Shown piece after piece: positions 1-8,728 of a DNA stretch of 64,000 nt. Numbering within the stretch: the stretch's first letter is position 1; each line of letters opens with the position of its first letter. The DNA is taken from NCBI GenBank assembly GCA_964368075.1, contig CAYJAD010000005.1, forward strand, positions 1 to 64,000, given 5' to 3'. Both the position numbers and the translations under genes were made by a program. A model generated the notes under the pieces. That model did no database searches, was not told the DNA's origin, and saw only the letters and a list, made by a program, of their open reading frames with translations. The DNA comes from CAYJAD01 sp964368075. Its GTDB lineage: Bacteria > Desulfobacterota > Desulfovibrionia > Desulfovibrionales > Desulfovibrionaceae.

Positions 1-134
1 CACAACCGGCCATGGTGCGTTGTGAGCATTGCCGAACCCCTTTTCCTATAATCCCTATAGATGAGCGTAGTCTACATTATATTTATATTATGTTGGATAA
101 TGGTCGGGCTGCTTTAGACCCAGACTTTGCGTAA
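1..134 (+). CDS. 3' end of an unidentified gene (partial)
   Basis: The reading frame is open from the window edge (first full codon at base 3) to a TAA at 132-134 and gives about 43 residues. It contains a CEHC pair followed by a Pro/Ile-rich stretch and an acidic end, which looks like the last part of a small zinc-ribbon or metal-binding protein. The gene starts outside the window, so no function is assigned. A strong terminator follows within a few bases, which supports this being a real gene end. Its downstream neighbour, GtrA, is on the other strand. Confidence 0.5.
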   Translation, partial: QPAMVRCEHCRTPFPIIPIDERSLHYIYIMLDNGRAALDPDFA

Positions 135-136
135 AT

Positions 137-171
137 AAAAGCCCTTGTGCGTTGAGCATAAGGGCTTTTTT
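137..171 (+). terminator. Rho-independent terminator
   Basis: Ten-base arms AAAAGCCCTT (137-146) and AAGGGCTTTT (160-169) are followed by a T run. It sits three bases after the stop codon of the partial gene at the window edge. Confidence 0.8.
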
Positions 172-329
172 CATGGACTCGTACAGATACTACCTAGTCG
201 TCACTGAAGAACATACTAATAATTATAATAAAATAGTTTCTTAGTAAAAATATACAAATAAAAAAACCGAAAATAAGGACATGAACTACACTTTAAGGCT
301 TTTCTGTGACAATTAACAAAATTGACTAT

Positions 330-725
330 CTAAGTACGGAAAACAATAAACTTTGAAAATAAAAAACCTGCTACTAAGGAAAAGCTCGAAGAGAAGACCA
401 GAGTGGCAAGGGGGGGGATGTTTAGTGTATCGCCGGCAAAGCCCGCAGATACGGATATTAAACCCATAAAAATTGTAAAAAATACGAATTTTTTTCCTGT
501 TGGATTTTGTTTAAAAGTTACTGTGGAATTGAGTATATAGGAAACAGAAACGGCTGCAATAAAGGCCACTGCGCTGGCAGCGCTTTGTAGTCCATAAAAA
601 TGCAGTACCACATAAAAAATGCCCCAGTACACAGCGGTATTGATAATACCCACCATAAAATAACGTAAAAATTGTAGCACACAAACCCTTTGTTGTTCGT
701 AAGTTTTATTATATCTTATTTTCAA
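330..725 (-). CDS. GtrA family membrane protein
   Basis: This 131-residue protein has four hydrophobic segments and the family opening QFLRYFMVGIINTAVYW, typical of GtrA-like proteins. Family members are thought to help move lipid-linked sugars across the inner membrane during O-antigen or cell-surface glycosylation. Conserved small and aromatic residues sit in the first and third helices, and the protein ends in the family-like FSKFIVFRT. The start is uncertain. The longest frame begins with TTG at 725 and no clear ribosome site, while a GTG at 680 is preceded by AAAGG at good spacing. No glycosyltransferase partner (GtrB type) is adjacent; the nearest glycosyltransferases are at 14-19 kb. 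Confidence 0.8.
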   Translation of the reverse strand: MKIRYNKTYEQQRVCVLQFLRYFMVGIINTAVYWGIFYVVLHFYGLQSAASAVAFIAAVSVSYILNSTVTFKQNPTGKKFVFFTIFMGLISVSAGFAGDTLNIPPLATLVFSSSFSLVAGFLFSKFIVFRT

Positions 726-909
726 AAAAAATAGAGCATATAGAAAAAATTTACAAAGTATAGAATACGTTGGTAGAAGTCTGGTGTTTTGCTAGCACGC
801 TTGCTAAACTGCGTCAATGCACAAGTATTGCCTTCAACGCAAAACTGATCAGCGTTTGTGCAAGATTTTTGCTATTGACAAGAACAACTGCCCGTGTACA
901 TAAAAGCTC

Positions 910-1197
910 ATGCAACAATGGTATGTATATCTTTTGCGCTGTGTGGATAATTCGCTGTATTGCGGCATTACTACTGATATGCAGCGACGGCTTTTAGAGC
1001 ATAATGGATATAAAAAGGGCGGAGCCAAATATACCAAGGGGCGAAGGCCGGTGGAGCTCTGCGCATGTGCCCCTTGTGAAAATCGTGGGGCGGCTTCTCG
1101 AGCCGAAGCTTTTGTTCGCACCTTGCCAAAAAAAGAAAAAATCGCCGCCATACAGGCCATGTGCATACAGATACATAATTATGAGGAAAAGTTATGA
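910..1197 (+). CDS. GIY-YIG nuclease superfamily protein (YhbQ/UPF0213 type)
   Basis: This 95-residue protein consists of one GIY-YIG domain: WYVYLLRCVDNSLYCGIT carries the two GIY-YIG strand motifs, followed by a RRLLEHN helix and GGAKYTKGRRP. The UPF0213/YhbQ group are small stand-alone nuclease-fold proteins linked to DNA repair or processing, but the exact role is not established. The stop codon overlaps the start of the LysE-type gene (ATGA), so the two are translationally coupled. No strong Shine-Dalgarno sequence precedes the ATG. Confidence 0.85.
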   Translation: MQQWYVYLLRCVDNSLYCGITTDMQRRLLEHNGYKKGGAKYTKGRRPVELCACAPCENRGAASRAEAFVRTLPKKEKIAAIQAMCIQIHNYEEKL

Positions 1198-1817
1198 TAC
1201 CATGGGAAGTTGCTACAGCTTTTTGTTTTGCTGCCTTGGTGCTAGCTATAGCGCCAGGGCCTGATAATATTTTTGTATTGACGCAATCGGCTCTTTACGG
1301 AGTGCGCGCGGGCATTGCTACCAGTCTTGGGCTTATGACCGGCATTATTGGGCATACGTGCGCAGTGGCCTTAGGGGTTGCTGTCGTTTTTCAAACGTCT
1401 CCCACAGCCTTTTGGGTCTTAAAAATAGTGGGTGCTTTATATTTAGTTTATTTGGCGTGGCTTACTTTGCGCAGTGGCACTTCGGAAGCTTCCTTGACGG
1501 GGCAAACTTTTATAGGGAACTTTGCTTTATATAAACGCGGGATAATAATGAATATCACTAATCCTAAGGTGACCTTGTTCTTTCTTGCTTTATTGCCGCA
1601 ATTTGCCAACCCTGCACATGGCTCTGTAAGTTTACAAATATTTCAATTAGGTGCTCTGTTTATTGCTTCGGCTTTCTTGGTGTTTGGTGCCGTAGCAGTT
1701 TTAGGTGGCCAGCTTGCCAAATGGTTTAATAGCTCACCGCGCTTTCAAGTGTATATGAATAAGGCTACGGCGGTAATTTTTGTGGGTATGGCTGGAGCTT
1801 TGCTCTTTACTGCCTAG
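1194..1817 (+). CDS. LysE/RhtB family amino acid exporter
   Basis: This 207-residue integral membrane protein has about six transmembrane segments and the family signature near the N-terminus: a PGPD motif (residues 23-26), then a GVRAGIATSLGLMTG helix. LysE/RhtB proteins export amino acids such as lysine, homoserine or threonine across the inner membrane; the substrate cannot be told from sequence. A GAGG ribosome site lies 8 bases before the ATG, within the end of the GIY-YIG gene, which it overlaps by 4 bases. It is probably unrelated to the fatty acid operon that starts 47 bases downstream. Confidence 0.88.
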   Translation: MIPWEVATAFCFAALVLAIAPGPDNIFVLTQSALYGVRAGIATSLGLMTGIIGHTCAVALGVAVVFQTSPTAFWVLKIVGALYLVYLAWLTLRSGTSEASLTGQTFIGNFALYKRGIIMNITNPKVTLFFLALLPQFANPAHGSVSLQIFQLGALFIASAFLVFGAVAVLGGQLAKWFNSSPRFQVYMNKATAVIFVGMAGALLFTA

Positions 1818-1864
1818 CAGGTCGTTGAAAATGGGCAATCTGCTTCGTCAGACGTGTTTTTTTA

Positions 1865-2521
1865 ATGAGGGATGGGAAAAATCCTACTTTATATCTTGAC
1901 AGCCTAGGGGCTTGGCATGTAAAAGGCACATTTCACGAGGACTGTATGGGAAGTTTGTATAAGGCAATACGCGACATTCCGGCGCAAGGATGTAACATAG
2001 TGGTAGATGATGCTACTGTGTGGTCTGCTCCTATGGTTGAATTTGGTGTGGAATGTAAGGTGCTTGAACCACTACGGGCAGAGTTGCAATTGCTACTGGT
2101 ACCGGGTGGTTGTCTTGTGCGCGGCACATTATATGGGCAAGTTTCACAGCCTTGTGATTTGTGCGCAGAAGATTCTGTGACCACCATTGCGCACGCTATA
2201 GACACATTTGAAGCCATACCCGGTGAGTCTATCCCTTTTGAAGACGAGGAAGAAGATGACGCTGACGACATGGCTCACGAATATATGGACAAGGACAGCC
2301 ATATAATAGTGGAAAATGGTGTCGCTCAATTGGATGTAGCCAGTCTTTGTTGGGAAGAATTTTTACTGTCCTTGCCTATGCGCCCCCTTTGCCGCCAAAA
2401 TTGCAAAGGACTTTGTACCTCTTGTGGTGCAAATTTAAATGATATTTCTTGTGCTTGCGTGAAAGATGAGGGAGACCCTCGTTTGGCTGCGCTTCGTGCA
2501 TTAAAAATTACTTCGAAATAA
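1865..2521 (+). CDS. DUF177 (YceD-like) protein, large-ribosomal-RNA accumulation factor family
   Basis: This 218-residue protein has the DUF177 layout: a beta-rich N-terminal half, a CDLCAEDS motif near residue 100, an acidic insert (residues 120-140), and a C-terminal cysteine cluster CRQNCKGLCTSCGANLN ending in SCACV that looks like a zinc site. DUF177 genes almost always precede rpmF; in E. coli YceD and in plants the family is linked to 23S rRNA accumulation. Here too rpmF follows after 23 bases. The acidic insert makes it somewhat longer than usual. The start lacks a clear ribosome site. Confidence 0.85.
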   Translation: MRDGKNPTLYLDSLGAWHVKGTFHEDCMGSLYKAIRDIPAQGCNIVVDDATVWSAPMVEFGVECKVLEPLRAELQLLLVPGGCLVRGTLYGQVSQPCDLCAEDSVTTIAHAIDTFEAIPGESIPFEDEEEDDADDMAHEYMDKDSHIIVENGVAQLDVASLCWEEFLLSLPMRPLCRQNCKGLCTSCGANLNDISCACVKDEGDPRLAALRALKITSK

Positions 2522-2544
2522 CATTCGATTTTAAGGAGATTATT

Positions 2545-2730
2545 ATGGCTGTTCAACAAAACAAAAAATCCCGTTCCAGAAAAGGAATGCGTCGTTCTCA
2601 TGACCGTGTAGCTGTGCCTACCGTTATTTATTGTCATTGTGGTGAACCTACTTTGCCTCACTCCGTGTGCTCTAGCTGCGGTGTATACAAAGGGCGCAAA
2701 GTTATCTCCACTGCCAACGACCAGAATTAA
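2545..2730 (+). CDS. rpmF: 50S ribosomal protein L32
   Basis: This 61-residue protein starts MAVQQNKKSRSRKGMRRSHD, the standard L32 beginning, and has the zinc-binding form of the C-terminal half (CHCG about residue 32, CSSCG about residue 47). A strong AAGGAG ribosome site lies 7-8 bases before the ATG. Its stop codon overlaps the plsX start by one base. The order DUF177-rpmF-plsX is widespread in bacteria and links ribosome and membrane synthesis. Confidence 0.97.
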   Translation: MAVQQNKKSRSRKGMRRSHDRVAVPTVIYCHCGEPTLPHSVCSSCGVYKGRKVISTANDQN

Positions 2731-3764
2731 TGGACGTATGCCCCATTATTGCCGTGGACGCCATGGGGGGGGACTTTGGCCCCTCAGTGGTGGTGCCTGG
2801 CGCCATAGATGCTGCTAAACGCTATAATTTATCCTTACTCTTAGTGGGAGATACCGCAAAGATAGAGGCTGAATTAGAGCAGATTAGTACTTCTGGTGTG
2901 CGCGTAGAGGTGGTTCACGCCGATGATGTGGTGCATATGAATGAAAAGCCCTCTGATGTGCTTAGACGCAAAAAAAATGCGTCTATTCAAGTGGCTTGTC
3001 GTCTTGTGCGCGAGGGGGCAGCCCATGCTGTGGTTAGTGCCGGGCACTCAGGTGCTACGGTGGCTTGCGGCATGTTTATTGTGGGGCGCATTCAAGGTGT
3101 GGAGCGACCTGCTTTAACAACGCTTATGCCCACAGAAAAAAATCCCCTTGTCTTGTTAGACGTGGGGGCCAATGTTGATTGTAAGCCCTATCACCTTTTT
3201 CAATTTGGGCTTATGGGTAATGCTTTTGCGCGGGATATTATGGAATATTCTGCCCCCAGCATAAGCTTATTGAGCATTGGTGAAGAAGAAGGTAAGGGCA
3301 ATACGCAAGTGAAAGAAGCCTATGACCTATTAAAGATGGCACAAAACTTAAACTTTGCCGGCAACTGTGAAGGACGCGACCTTTTTACCGGTAATGTGAA
3401 CGTAGCCATTTGCGATGGTTTTTTGGGTAATGTGGTGCTGAAAACTAGCGAAGGTTTATCTACTTCGCTTATTCGCATTTTAAAAAGAAATTTACTTTCT
3501 GGCGTGTTGCCTACCCTTGGGGCTTTGCTTGCCAAGGGGGCTTTCAAAAGATTTAAAGAAACAGTGGACTATGCCGAATACGGCGGTGCACCGCTTTTGG
3601 GCTTGCAGGGACTTATTCTTGTTTGTCATGGAAAGTCCAATCCTAAAGCCATTTGTAGCGCAGTGCGCATGGGGGGGATGTTTGTGCGTAAAGGCACCAA
3701 TAAGCATCTAGCCCAAACTATTATGGCCAATGACGAATTAACACGTTTCAGTCGCGCTTTATAA
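2730..3764 (+). CDS. plsX: Phosphate acyltransferase PlsX
   Basis: At 344 residues this is full length for PlsX. It starts with the family signature IIAVDAMGGDFGP and carries DVVHMNEKPSDVLRRKK and CDGFLGNVVLKTSEG. The enzyme turns acyl-ACP into acyl-phosphate, the donor for PlsY in phospholipid synthesis, on the inner face of the membrane. It follows rpmF with a one-base overlap and precedes fabH by 53 bases, the usual order for the fatty acid operon. Confidence 0.97.
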   Translation: MDVCPIIAVDAMGGDFGPSVVVPGAIDAAKRYNLSLLLVGDTAKIEAELEQISTSGVRVEVVHADDVVHMNEKPSDVLRRKKNASIQVACRLVREGAAHAVVSAGHSGATVACGMFIVGRIQGVERPALTTLMPTEKNPLVLLDVGANVDCKPYHLFQFGLMGNAFARDIMEYSAPSISLLSIGEEEGKGNTQVKEAYDLLKMAQNLNFAGNCEGRDLFTGNVNVAICDGFLGNVVLKTSEGLSTSLIRILKRNLLSGVLPTLGALLAKGAFKRFKETVDYAEYGGAPLLGLQGLILVCHGKSNPKAICSAVRMGGMFVRKGTNKHLAQTIMANDELTRFSRAL

Positions 3765-3817
3765 ACCAGCCTCGCCTTTTAGCCTATCTTCATCTTAACC
3801 CAAAGAGATTTAATTCC

Positions 3818-4810
3818 ATGAATACAAGTTGCCATATCCACGGTTTGGGAACCAGCGTTCCGCAGAAAATTGTAAGCAATGATGATTTAAGCCGTACGGT
3901 GGATACCAATGATGCATGGATTACTTCCCGCACAGGTATTCAGCAAAGACATATGCTGGTTGACGGTGAAAATGCCACAGACCTAGGTCTTGAAGCTTCA
4001 CAAAAAGCCTTGGCAGAAGCCGGGCTTGAAGTGGCAGATGTCACACATGTGCTACTGGCAACGTGTACCCCCGAATTTTTGTGCCCTTCTACAGCCAGCG
4101 TTTTAGCCAATAAGTTGGGTTGCGGTTCCGTAATGGCATTGGACTTTAATGCCGCTTGCTCCGGATTTTTATATGGCCTTTCTTTGTGCGAATCCATTGT
4201 AAACACGCATAGCGATGCAGTAATTTTGTTCGTATGTGTAGAAGCTCTGACGCGCCGCATGAACTGGAACGACCGCTCTACTTGTGTTCTTTTTGGCGAT
4301 GGCGCCGGCGCACTCATTATGCGAGCTACACCAGAAAATGCTTTGGCTTCGGTGAGCAATGTGATTTGCCATACTGATGGAAAGCTTTGGGATTTAATCA
4401 CCATTGGCGGCGGTACACATAATTCTTATGCTTGCGGGCAATCTATTAGCGAAGAATTTTTCTTGCAAATGCAAGGTAGAGAAGTTTTTAAACATGCGGT
4501 ACGCAATTTAGTTTCTGTGGCGCATGAAGTGCTTGAGCAAAGCGGTACGAGTATTGATGCGCTGGACTTATATATACCACATCAGGCTAATTTGCGTATT
4601 ATTGAAGCAGTGGGCGCGCGTTTACACCTGCCAGAAGAAAAAATTTTTGCCAATGTGCATAAATATGGCAATACCTCTGCGGCCTCGGTACCGCTTGCCT
4701 TACAAGATGCTAGAGAACAAGGGCTGATTAAAAAAGGCAGTAAAACTATGGTAGCTTCGGTGGGGGCTGGCTTCACTTGGGCGGCCGGACTCGTAGATTT
4801 TTTGAAATAA
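3818..4810 (+). CDS. fabH: 3-oxoacyl-ACP synthase III (FabH)
   Basis: This 330-residue enzyme condenses acetyl-CoA with malonyl-ACP to start fatty acid synthesis. The catalytic triad is visible: Cys in FNAACSGFLYGL, His in YIPHQANLRI and Asn in HKYGNTSAAS. Thr-Asp-Asp-Trp-like substrate residues occur in the N-terminal VDTNDAWITSRTGI. It is located between plsX and fabG in the operon. The ribosome site is AAGAG-like and weak. Confidence 0.97.
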   Translation: MNTSCHIHGLGTSVPQKIVSNDDLSRTVDTNDAWITSRTGIQQRHMLVDGENATDLGLEASQKALAEAGLEVADVTHVLLATCTPEFLCPSTASVLANKLGCGSVMALDFNAACSGFLYGLSLCESIVNTHSDAVILFVCVEALTRRMNWNDRSTCVLFGDGAGALIMRATPENALASVSNVICHTDGKLWDLITIGGGTHNSYACGQSISEEFFLQMQGREVFKHAVRNLVSVAHEVLEQSGTSIDALDLYIPHQANLRIIEAVGARLHLPEEKIFANVHKYGNTSAASVPLALQDAREQGLIKKGSKTMVASVGAGFTWAAGLVDFLK

Positions 4811-4894
4811 TTTTTTTTGCAAGCTCCATTACACCTTGAAATTTAGAGTTTTTTACGGTATAGCCATGAAGCTTTACGACTAAAGAGGAACTTT

Positions 4895-5638
4895 ATGCAA
4901 GACAAAATAGCAACAGCGCTCGTTACAGGCGGTTCACGAGGCATTGGAAAAGCCATAGCTCAGAACTTGGCAAAAGCTGGTTTTCAGGTGTATCTTACCT
5001 ATGTGAGTAAACCACAAGAAGCCCAGCAAGTGGCTGATGACATTGTAAAAGATGGCGGATTAGCGCAGGCTTTTTGTTTAAATGTTGGTGATGACGCGGC
5101 TGTAAATGCTTTTTTTGCAGAGCACATTAAAGATAAAGTTCAGCTTTCTGTACTAGTAAATAATGCTGGTATCACCAAGGATGGCTTTCTTGTGCGCATG
5201 AAAGAAAATGACTTTGATGCTGTGCTTGATATTAATTTGCGCGGCGCCTTTGTGTGTCTGCGCGAAGCTGCAAAAATCATGAGCAAGCAACGCCAAGGAA
5301 GCATAATAAATATCTCCTCGGTAGTAGGGCAAAATGGCAACGCTGGTCAGGTGAACTATGCCGCTGCTAAAGCCGGTTTGCATGGTATGACCATGGCTGC
5401 CGCAAAAGAATTGGCTGCGCGTAATATTACCGTGAATACCGTGGCGCCTGGTTTCATCGAAACTGATATGACGGCTGCTTTGCCCGAAGATATACGTAAA
5501 AAATATGAAGAGCATATTCCTTTAAAGCGTATGGGTTCTGTGGAAGAAGTAGCGCATGCTGTGACCTTTTTAGCTTCAGAAAAGGCTAGCTATATAACAG
5601 GACAAATTCTTGCCGTTAATGGCGGCATGTATTGTTAA
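4895..5638 (+). CDS. fabG: 3-oxoacyl-ACP reductase FabG
   Basis: This 247-residue short-chain dehydrogenase performs the NADPH-dependent reduction step of fatty acid elongation. Visible features are the nucleotide loop TGGSRGIGKAIA, NNAGITKDGF, the active-site Ser-Tyr-Lys set (ISSVVG, then YAAAKAG) and the C-terminal YITGQILAVNGGMYC typical of FabG. AGAGGA precedes the ATG. It sits 84 bases after fabH and 99 bases before acpP. Confidence 0.97.
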   Translation: MQDKIATALVTGGSRGIGKAIAQNLAKAGFQVYLTYVSKPQEAQQVADDIVKDGGLAQAFCLNVGDDAAVNAFFAEHIKDKVQLSVLVNNAGITKDGFLVRMKENDFDAVLDINLRGAFVCLREAAKIMSKQRQGSIINISSVVGQNGNAGQVNYAAAKAGLHGMTMAAAKELAARNITVNTVAPGFIETDMTAALPEDIRKKYEEHIPLKRMGSVEEVAHAVTFLASEKASYITGQILAVNGGMYC

Positions 5639-5737
5639 TATTTAAGTACGTGCTGATATAATAGAATTGAAAAGTTTGTTCGTCCCAATTCTTTTATCGG
5701 CCTTTCCTAAAATCAAAAATTGCGTATGGAGGCAAAT

Positions 5738-5968
5738 ATGTCTGATGTAGCACAAAAAGTAACAAACATTATTGTAGAACAACTTGGTGTATCTGCAGAA
5801 GAAGTAAAGCCAGGCGCTTCCTTTGTGGAAGATCTTGGTGCTGATTCCTTGGACTTGACAGAGCTTATCATGGCCATGGAAGAAGAGTTTGACATCGAAA
5901 TTGCAGATGACGATGCTCAAAAAATCTTGAAAGTGCAAGACGCCATTTCTTATATCGAAAGCAAGTAA
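5738..5968 (+). CDS. acpP: Acyl carrier protein
   Basis: This 76-residue acidic protein carries the phosphopantetheine attachment site GADSLDLTEL (Ser in DSL). It holds growing acyl chains for FabH/G/F. I chose ATG 5738 because GGAGG (5728-5732) lies five bases upstream; an in-frame TTG at 5720 would add six residues and overlap the ribosome site. A hairpin follows the stop codon, perhaps setting ACP mRNA level above that of fabF. Confidence 0.96.
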   Translation: MSDVAQKVTNIIVEQLGVSAEEVKPGASFVEDLGADSLDLTELIMAMEEEFDIEIADDDAQKILKVQDAISYIESK

Positions 5969-5976
5969 TGCATGAT

Positions 5977-6000
5977 AAAGGGGGCTTTTTTGCCCCCTTT
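5977..6000 (+). terminator. Hairpin after acpP (terminator or attenuator)
   Basis: Nine-base perfect arms AAAGGGGGC and GCCCCCTTT enclose a T6 loop. The T run after the stem is short, so this may be a leaky terminator or an mRNA end stabiliser between acpP and fabF. Confidence 0.6.
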
Positions 6001-6103
6001 ATGTCTTTACGATACATACAATAACTGAATGCACCAAGACGGCAGGCTTTTTTAAGCTATGCCGTATTGTGTTTTCTAAGCAGCATATTTTTAAGGAGTT
6101 GAC

Positions 6104-7351
6104 ATGAGTCGCAGGCGTATTGTGGTCACCGGGCTTTCAGCCTTAACCCCACTTGGCAATGATGTGCAAAGCACCTGGGAAGCCTTAATTGCAGGTCAAT
6201 CTGGTATTGCCCCCATTACCCTTTTTGATGCCAGCGAATATGAGTCACGCATTGCCGGTGAAGTGAAAAATTTTGTGCCGGAAGAGCATATTCCTGCCAA
6301 ACAAGCAAAGCGCATGGACCGTTTTACGCAATTTGCCGTTGCGGCTGGTAAGGCTCTTATTCAAGATGCAAAGTTTGTTATCGACGATAACAACGCCGAA
6401 CGCACTGACGTCATATTAGGCATAGGTCTTGGCGGCTTACATACCATTGAAACCTTTCACTCCAAATTACTAAGCTCTGGCCCCAATAAAATTTCTCCCT
6501 TTATGATCCCCATGCTTATTTCTAATATGGGACCAGGGCAAGTGGCTATTTTTGAAGGTGCTAAAGGAAACAATGTTACTGTTACCACCGCTTGTGCTTC
6601 TGCTTTGCATGCCATAGGAACAGCCTTTAGTGAAATGCTTTTAGGGCGTTCAGATGCTGTTATTACCGGTGGTGTTGAAGCAACGGTCACACCTTTAGGG
6701 GTTTCTGGATTTACCGCATTAAAGGCATTATCTACACAAAACAACGATAATCCCACCAAGGCTTCACGTCCGTTTGAAAAAAACAGAGAAGGCTTTGTTA
6801 TTGGCGAAGGGGCTGGATTTTTATTGCTAGAAGATATGGACGCTGCCATAGCGCGTGGTGCCACCATCTATGCAGAACTTTTAGGGTACGGTACTTCTTG
6901 CGATGCCTACCACATGACAGCGCCTCATGAATCAGGCGAGGGCATGGCAAGAGCTATGAAAAAAGCCTTGGCAGATGCCAATGTGGCTCCAGAAGAGATT
7001 GAGCATATTAATGCTCATGGTACTTCTACCTACTTAAATGACTCTTGTGAAACCAAGGCCATTAAATTGGTTTTTGGAGACCATGCCAAAAATATTCGTA
7101 TTTCTGCCACTAAGTCCATGACAGGTCATTTGCTTGGTGCTGCAGGTGGTATCGAAAGTGTTTTCACTGTGCTTGCTTTGCACAAGGGTGTTATTCCTGG
7201 AACCATTAATCAAGACACCCCTGATCCAGAGTGTGACTTAAATTATATGGGACAAGGCTCAGAAGAAGTGCAATGCACTTACGCCATGTGCAACTCTTTT
7301 GGCTTTGGTGGAACCAATGCTAGTCTTATCTTTAAACGCTGGGAAAAATAG
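6104..7351 (+). CDS. fabF: 3-oxoacyl-ACP synthase II (FabF)
   Basis: This 415-residue elongating condensing enzyme shows Cys in TACASALHAIG and two catalytic His residues, in NAHGTSTYLND and SMTGHLLGAAGG, plus the C-terminal NSFGFGGTNASL. AAGGAG lies upstream of the ATG. It follows acpP by 135 bases and is separated from glyA by 8 bases, so the two are co-transcribed. Confidence 0.97.
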   Translation: MSRRRIVVTGLSALTPLGNDVQSTWEALIAGQSGIAPITLFDASEYESRIAGEVKNFVPEEHIPAKQAKRMDRFTQFAVAAGKALIQDAKFVIDDNNAERTDVILGIGLGGLHTIETFHSKLLSSGPNKISPFMIPMLISNMGPGQVAIFEGAKGNNVTVTTACASALHAIGTAFSEMLLGRSDAVITGGVEATVTPLGVSGFTALKALSTQNNDNPTKASRPFEKNREGFVIGEGAGFLLLEDMDAAIARGATIYAELLGYGTSCDAYHMTAPHESGEGMARAMKKALADANVAPEEIEHINAHGTSTYLNDSCETKAIKLVFGDHAKNIRISATKSMTGHLLGAAGGIESVFTVLALHKGVIPGTINQDTPDPECDLNYMGQGSEEVQCTYAMCNSFGFGGTNASLIFKRWEK

Positions 7352-7359
7352 GTAAAATT

Positions 7360-8604
7360 ATGTTTGAACTCCTCCTTCAAGATAGAGAAGTGGCTAAAGC
7401 CATTGGTCTTGAATCTGATCGCCAAATGAGCAAACTAGAGCTTATTGCTTCAGAAAACTTCGTTTCTCCTTCTGTGCGTGAAGCGCAAGGTTCGGTGCTC
7501 ACTCATAAATATGCCGAAGGGTATCCAGGCAAGCGCTATTATGGTGGTTGCGAATATGTAGATATAGTCGAAACTCTTGCCATTGACAGAGCAAAAGCTA
7601 TTTTTGGTTGCGAATATGTGAATGTGCAACCTCATTCCGGTTCTCAAGCCAATATGGCTGCATACTTTGCTTGCATCCAGCCCGGTGCTACTATTTTGGG
7701 TATGGATCTTTCGCATGGGGGACACTTAACCCATGGCAGCCCTGTAAACTTTTCTGGACGTTTATTTAAAGTTGTTTCTTATGGCGTGCAAAAAGAAACA
7801 GGGCGCATCGATTATGATCAAGTGGAAAAATTAGCCAAAGAGCATAAGCCTGCGCTTATTGTGGCCGGTGGCTCTGCTTACGCCCGTGTGCTAGACTTTG
7901 CACGTTTTCGTGCTATTGCTGATGAAGTGGGCGCTAAGCTCTTGGTTGATATGGCGCACATTGCCGGTCTTGTGGCTGCTAAGGTGCATCCTAGCCCCAT
8001 TGGACATGCGCATATTACCACTACCACGACGCATAAAACCTTGCGTGGACCACGTGGCGGTATGATTTTGTCTGGCGAAGACATGGGTAAAACTTTGAAT
8101 AGTCAGATTTTCCCCGGTATTCAGGGCGGACCGCTTATGCACGTGATTGCTGCCAAAGCCGTGGCTTTTGGCGAAGCTTTAACTCCATCTTTTGTACGCT
8201 ATCAAGAGCAAGTGCTTAAAAATGCTACAGTGCTTGCCGCTGAGCTTATGCAAGCAGGCTATGACTTAGTGTCAGGCGGTACAGATAACCATCTTATTCT
8301 TATGGATTTAACCAATAAGAATATAACAGGTAAAGATGCAGAGCATGCCTTAGATGCTGCTGGCATTACCGCTAACAAAAATACTGTTCCTTTTGAAACA
8401 CGTTCTCCCTTTGTAACGTCTGGTGTGCGTTTGGGCACTGCTGCACTTACAACCCGTGGTATGAAGGAAGATGATATGCGTAAAGTGGCCGGCTGGATTG
8501 TTGATGCATTGAAAAATACAGAAAATGAGAAAAAGCTTGTGGAAATCAAGGACGAAGTTGATGGCTTTGCACGTCAATTCCCTTTATATGCTACATGTTA
8601 TTAA
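7360..8604 (+). CDS. glyA: Serine hydroxymethyltransferase
   Basis: This 414-residue PLP enzyme interconverts serine and glycine and feeds one-carbon units to folate. Signatures are ASENFVSPSVREAQGS, the YAEGYPGKRYYGG loop and the PLP lysine in TTTTHKTLRGPRGG. The gene starts 8 bases after fabF with only a weak ribosome site, suggesting translational coupling. Its position at the end of the fatty acid run is common in Desulfovibrionaceae. Two terminators follow. Confidence 0.97.
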   Translation: MFELLLQDREVAKAIGLESDRQMSKLELIASENFVSPSVREAQGSVLTHKYAEGYPGKRYYGGCEYVDIVETLAIDRAKAIFGCEYVNVQPHSGSQANMAAYFACIQPGATILGMDLSHGGHLTHGSPVNFSGRLFKVVSYGVQKETGRIDYDQVEKLAKEHKPALIVAGGSAYARVLDFARFRAIADEVGAKLLVDMAHIAGLVAAKVHPSPIGHAHITTTTTHKTLRGPRGGMILSGEDMGKTLNSQIFPGIQGGPLMHVIAAKAVAFGEALTPSFVRYQEQVLKNATVLAAELMQAGYDLVSGGTDNHLILMDLTNKNITGKDAEHALDAAGITANKNTVPFETRSPFVTSGVRLGTAALTTRGMKEDDMRKVAGWIVDALKNTENEKKLVEIKDEVDGFARQFPLYATCY

Positions 8605-8617
8605 AATAATGCTATAA

Positions 8618-8650
8618 AAAAATAGGTGGAGTTTTGCTTCACCTATTTTT
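8618..8650 (+). terminator. Terminator after glyA
   Basis: Arms AAAAATAGGTG (8618-8628) and CACCTATTTTT (8640-8650) form an 11-bp stem whose 3' arm supplies the T run. Confidence 0.75.
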
Positions 8651-8654
8651 GCAT

Positions 8655-8697
8655 GAAGACTTCTGCACATGTATTGCACAGAAGTCTTCATTTTTTT
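8655..8697. terminator. Second terminator between convergent genes
   Basis: Perfect 11-base arms GAAGACTTCTG (8655-8665) and CAGAAGTCTTC (8679-8689) are followed by seven T on the plus strand. It lies 31 bases past the end of the convergent secreted-protein gene and may serve both directions. Confidence 0.7.
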
Positions 8698-8728
8698 ATC
8701 ACATTCAATTTATCAAAACTGTAATTTT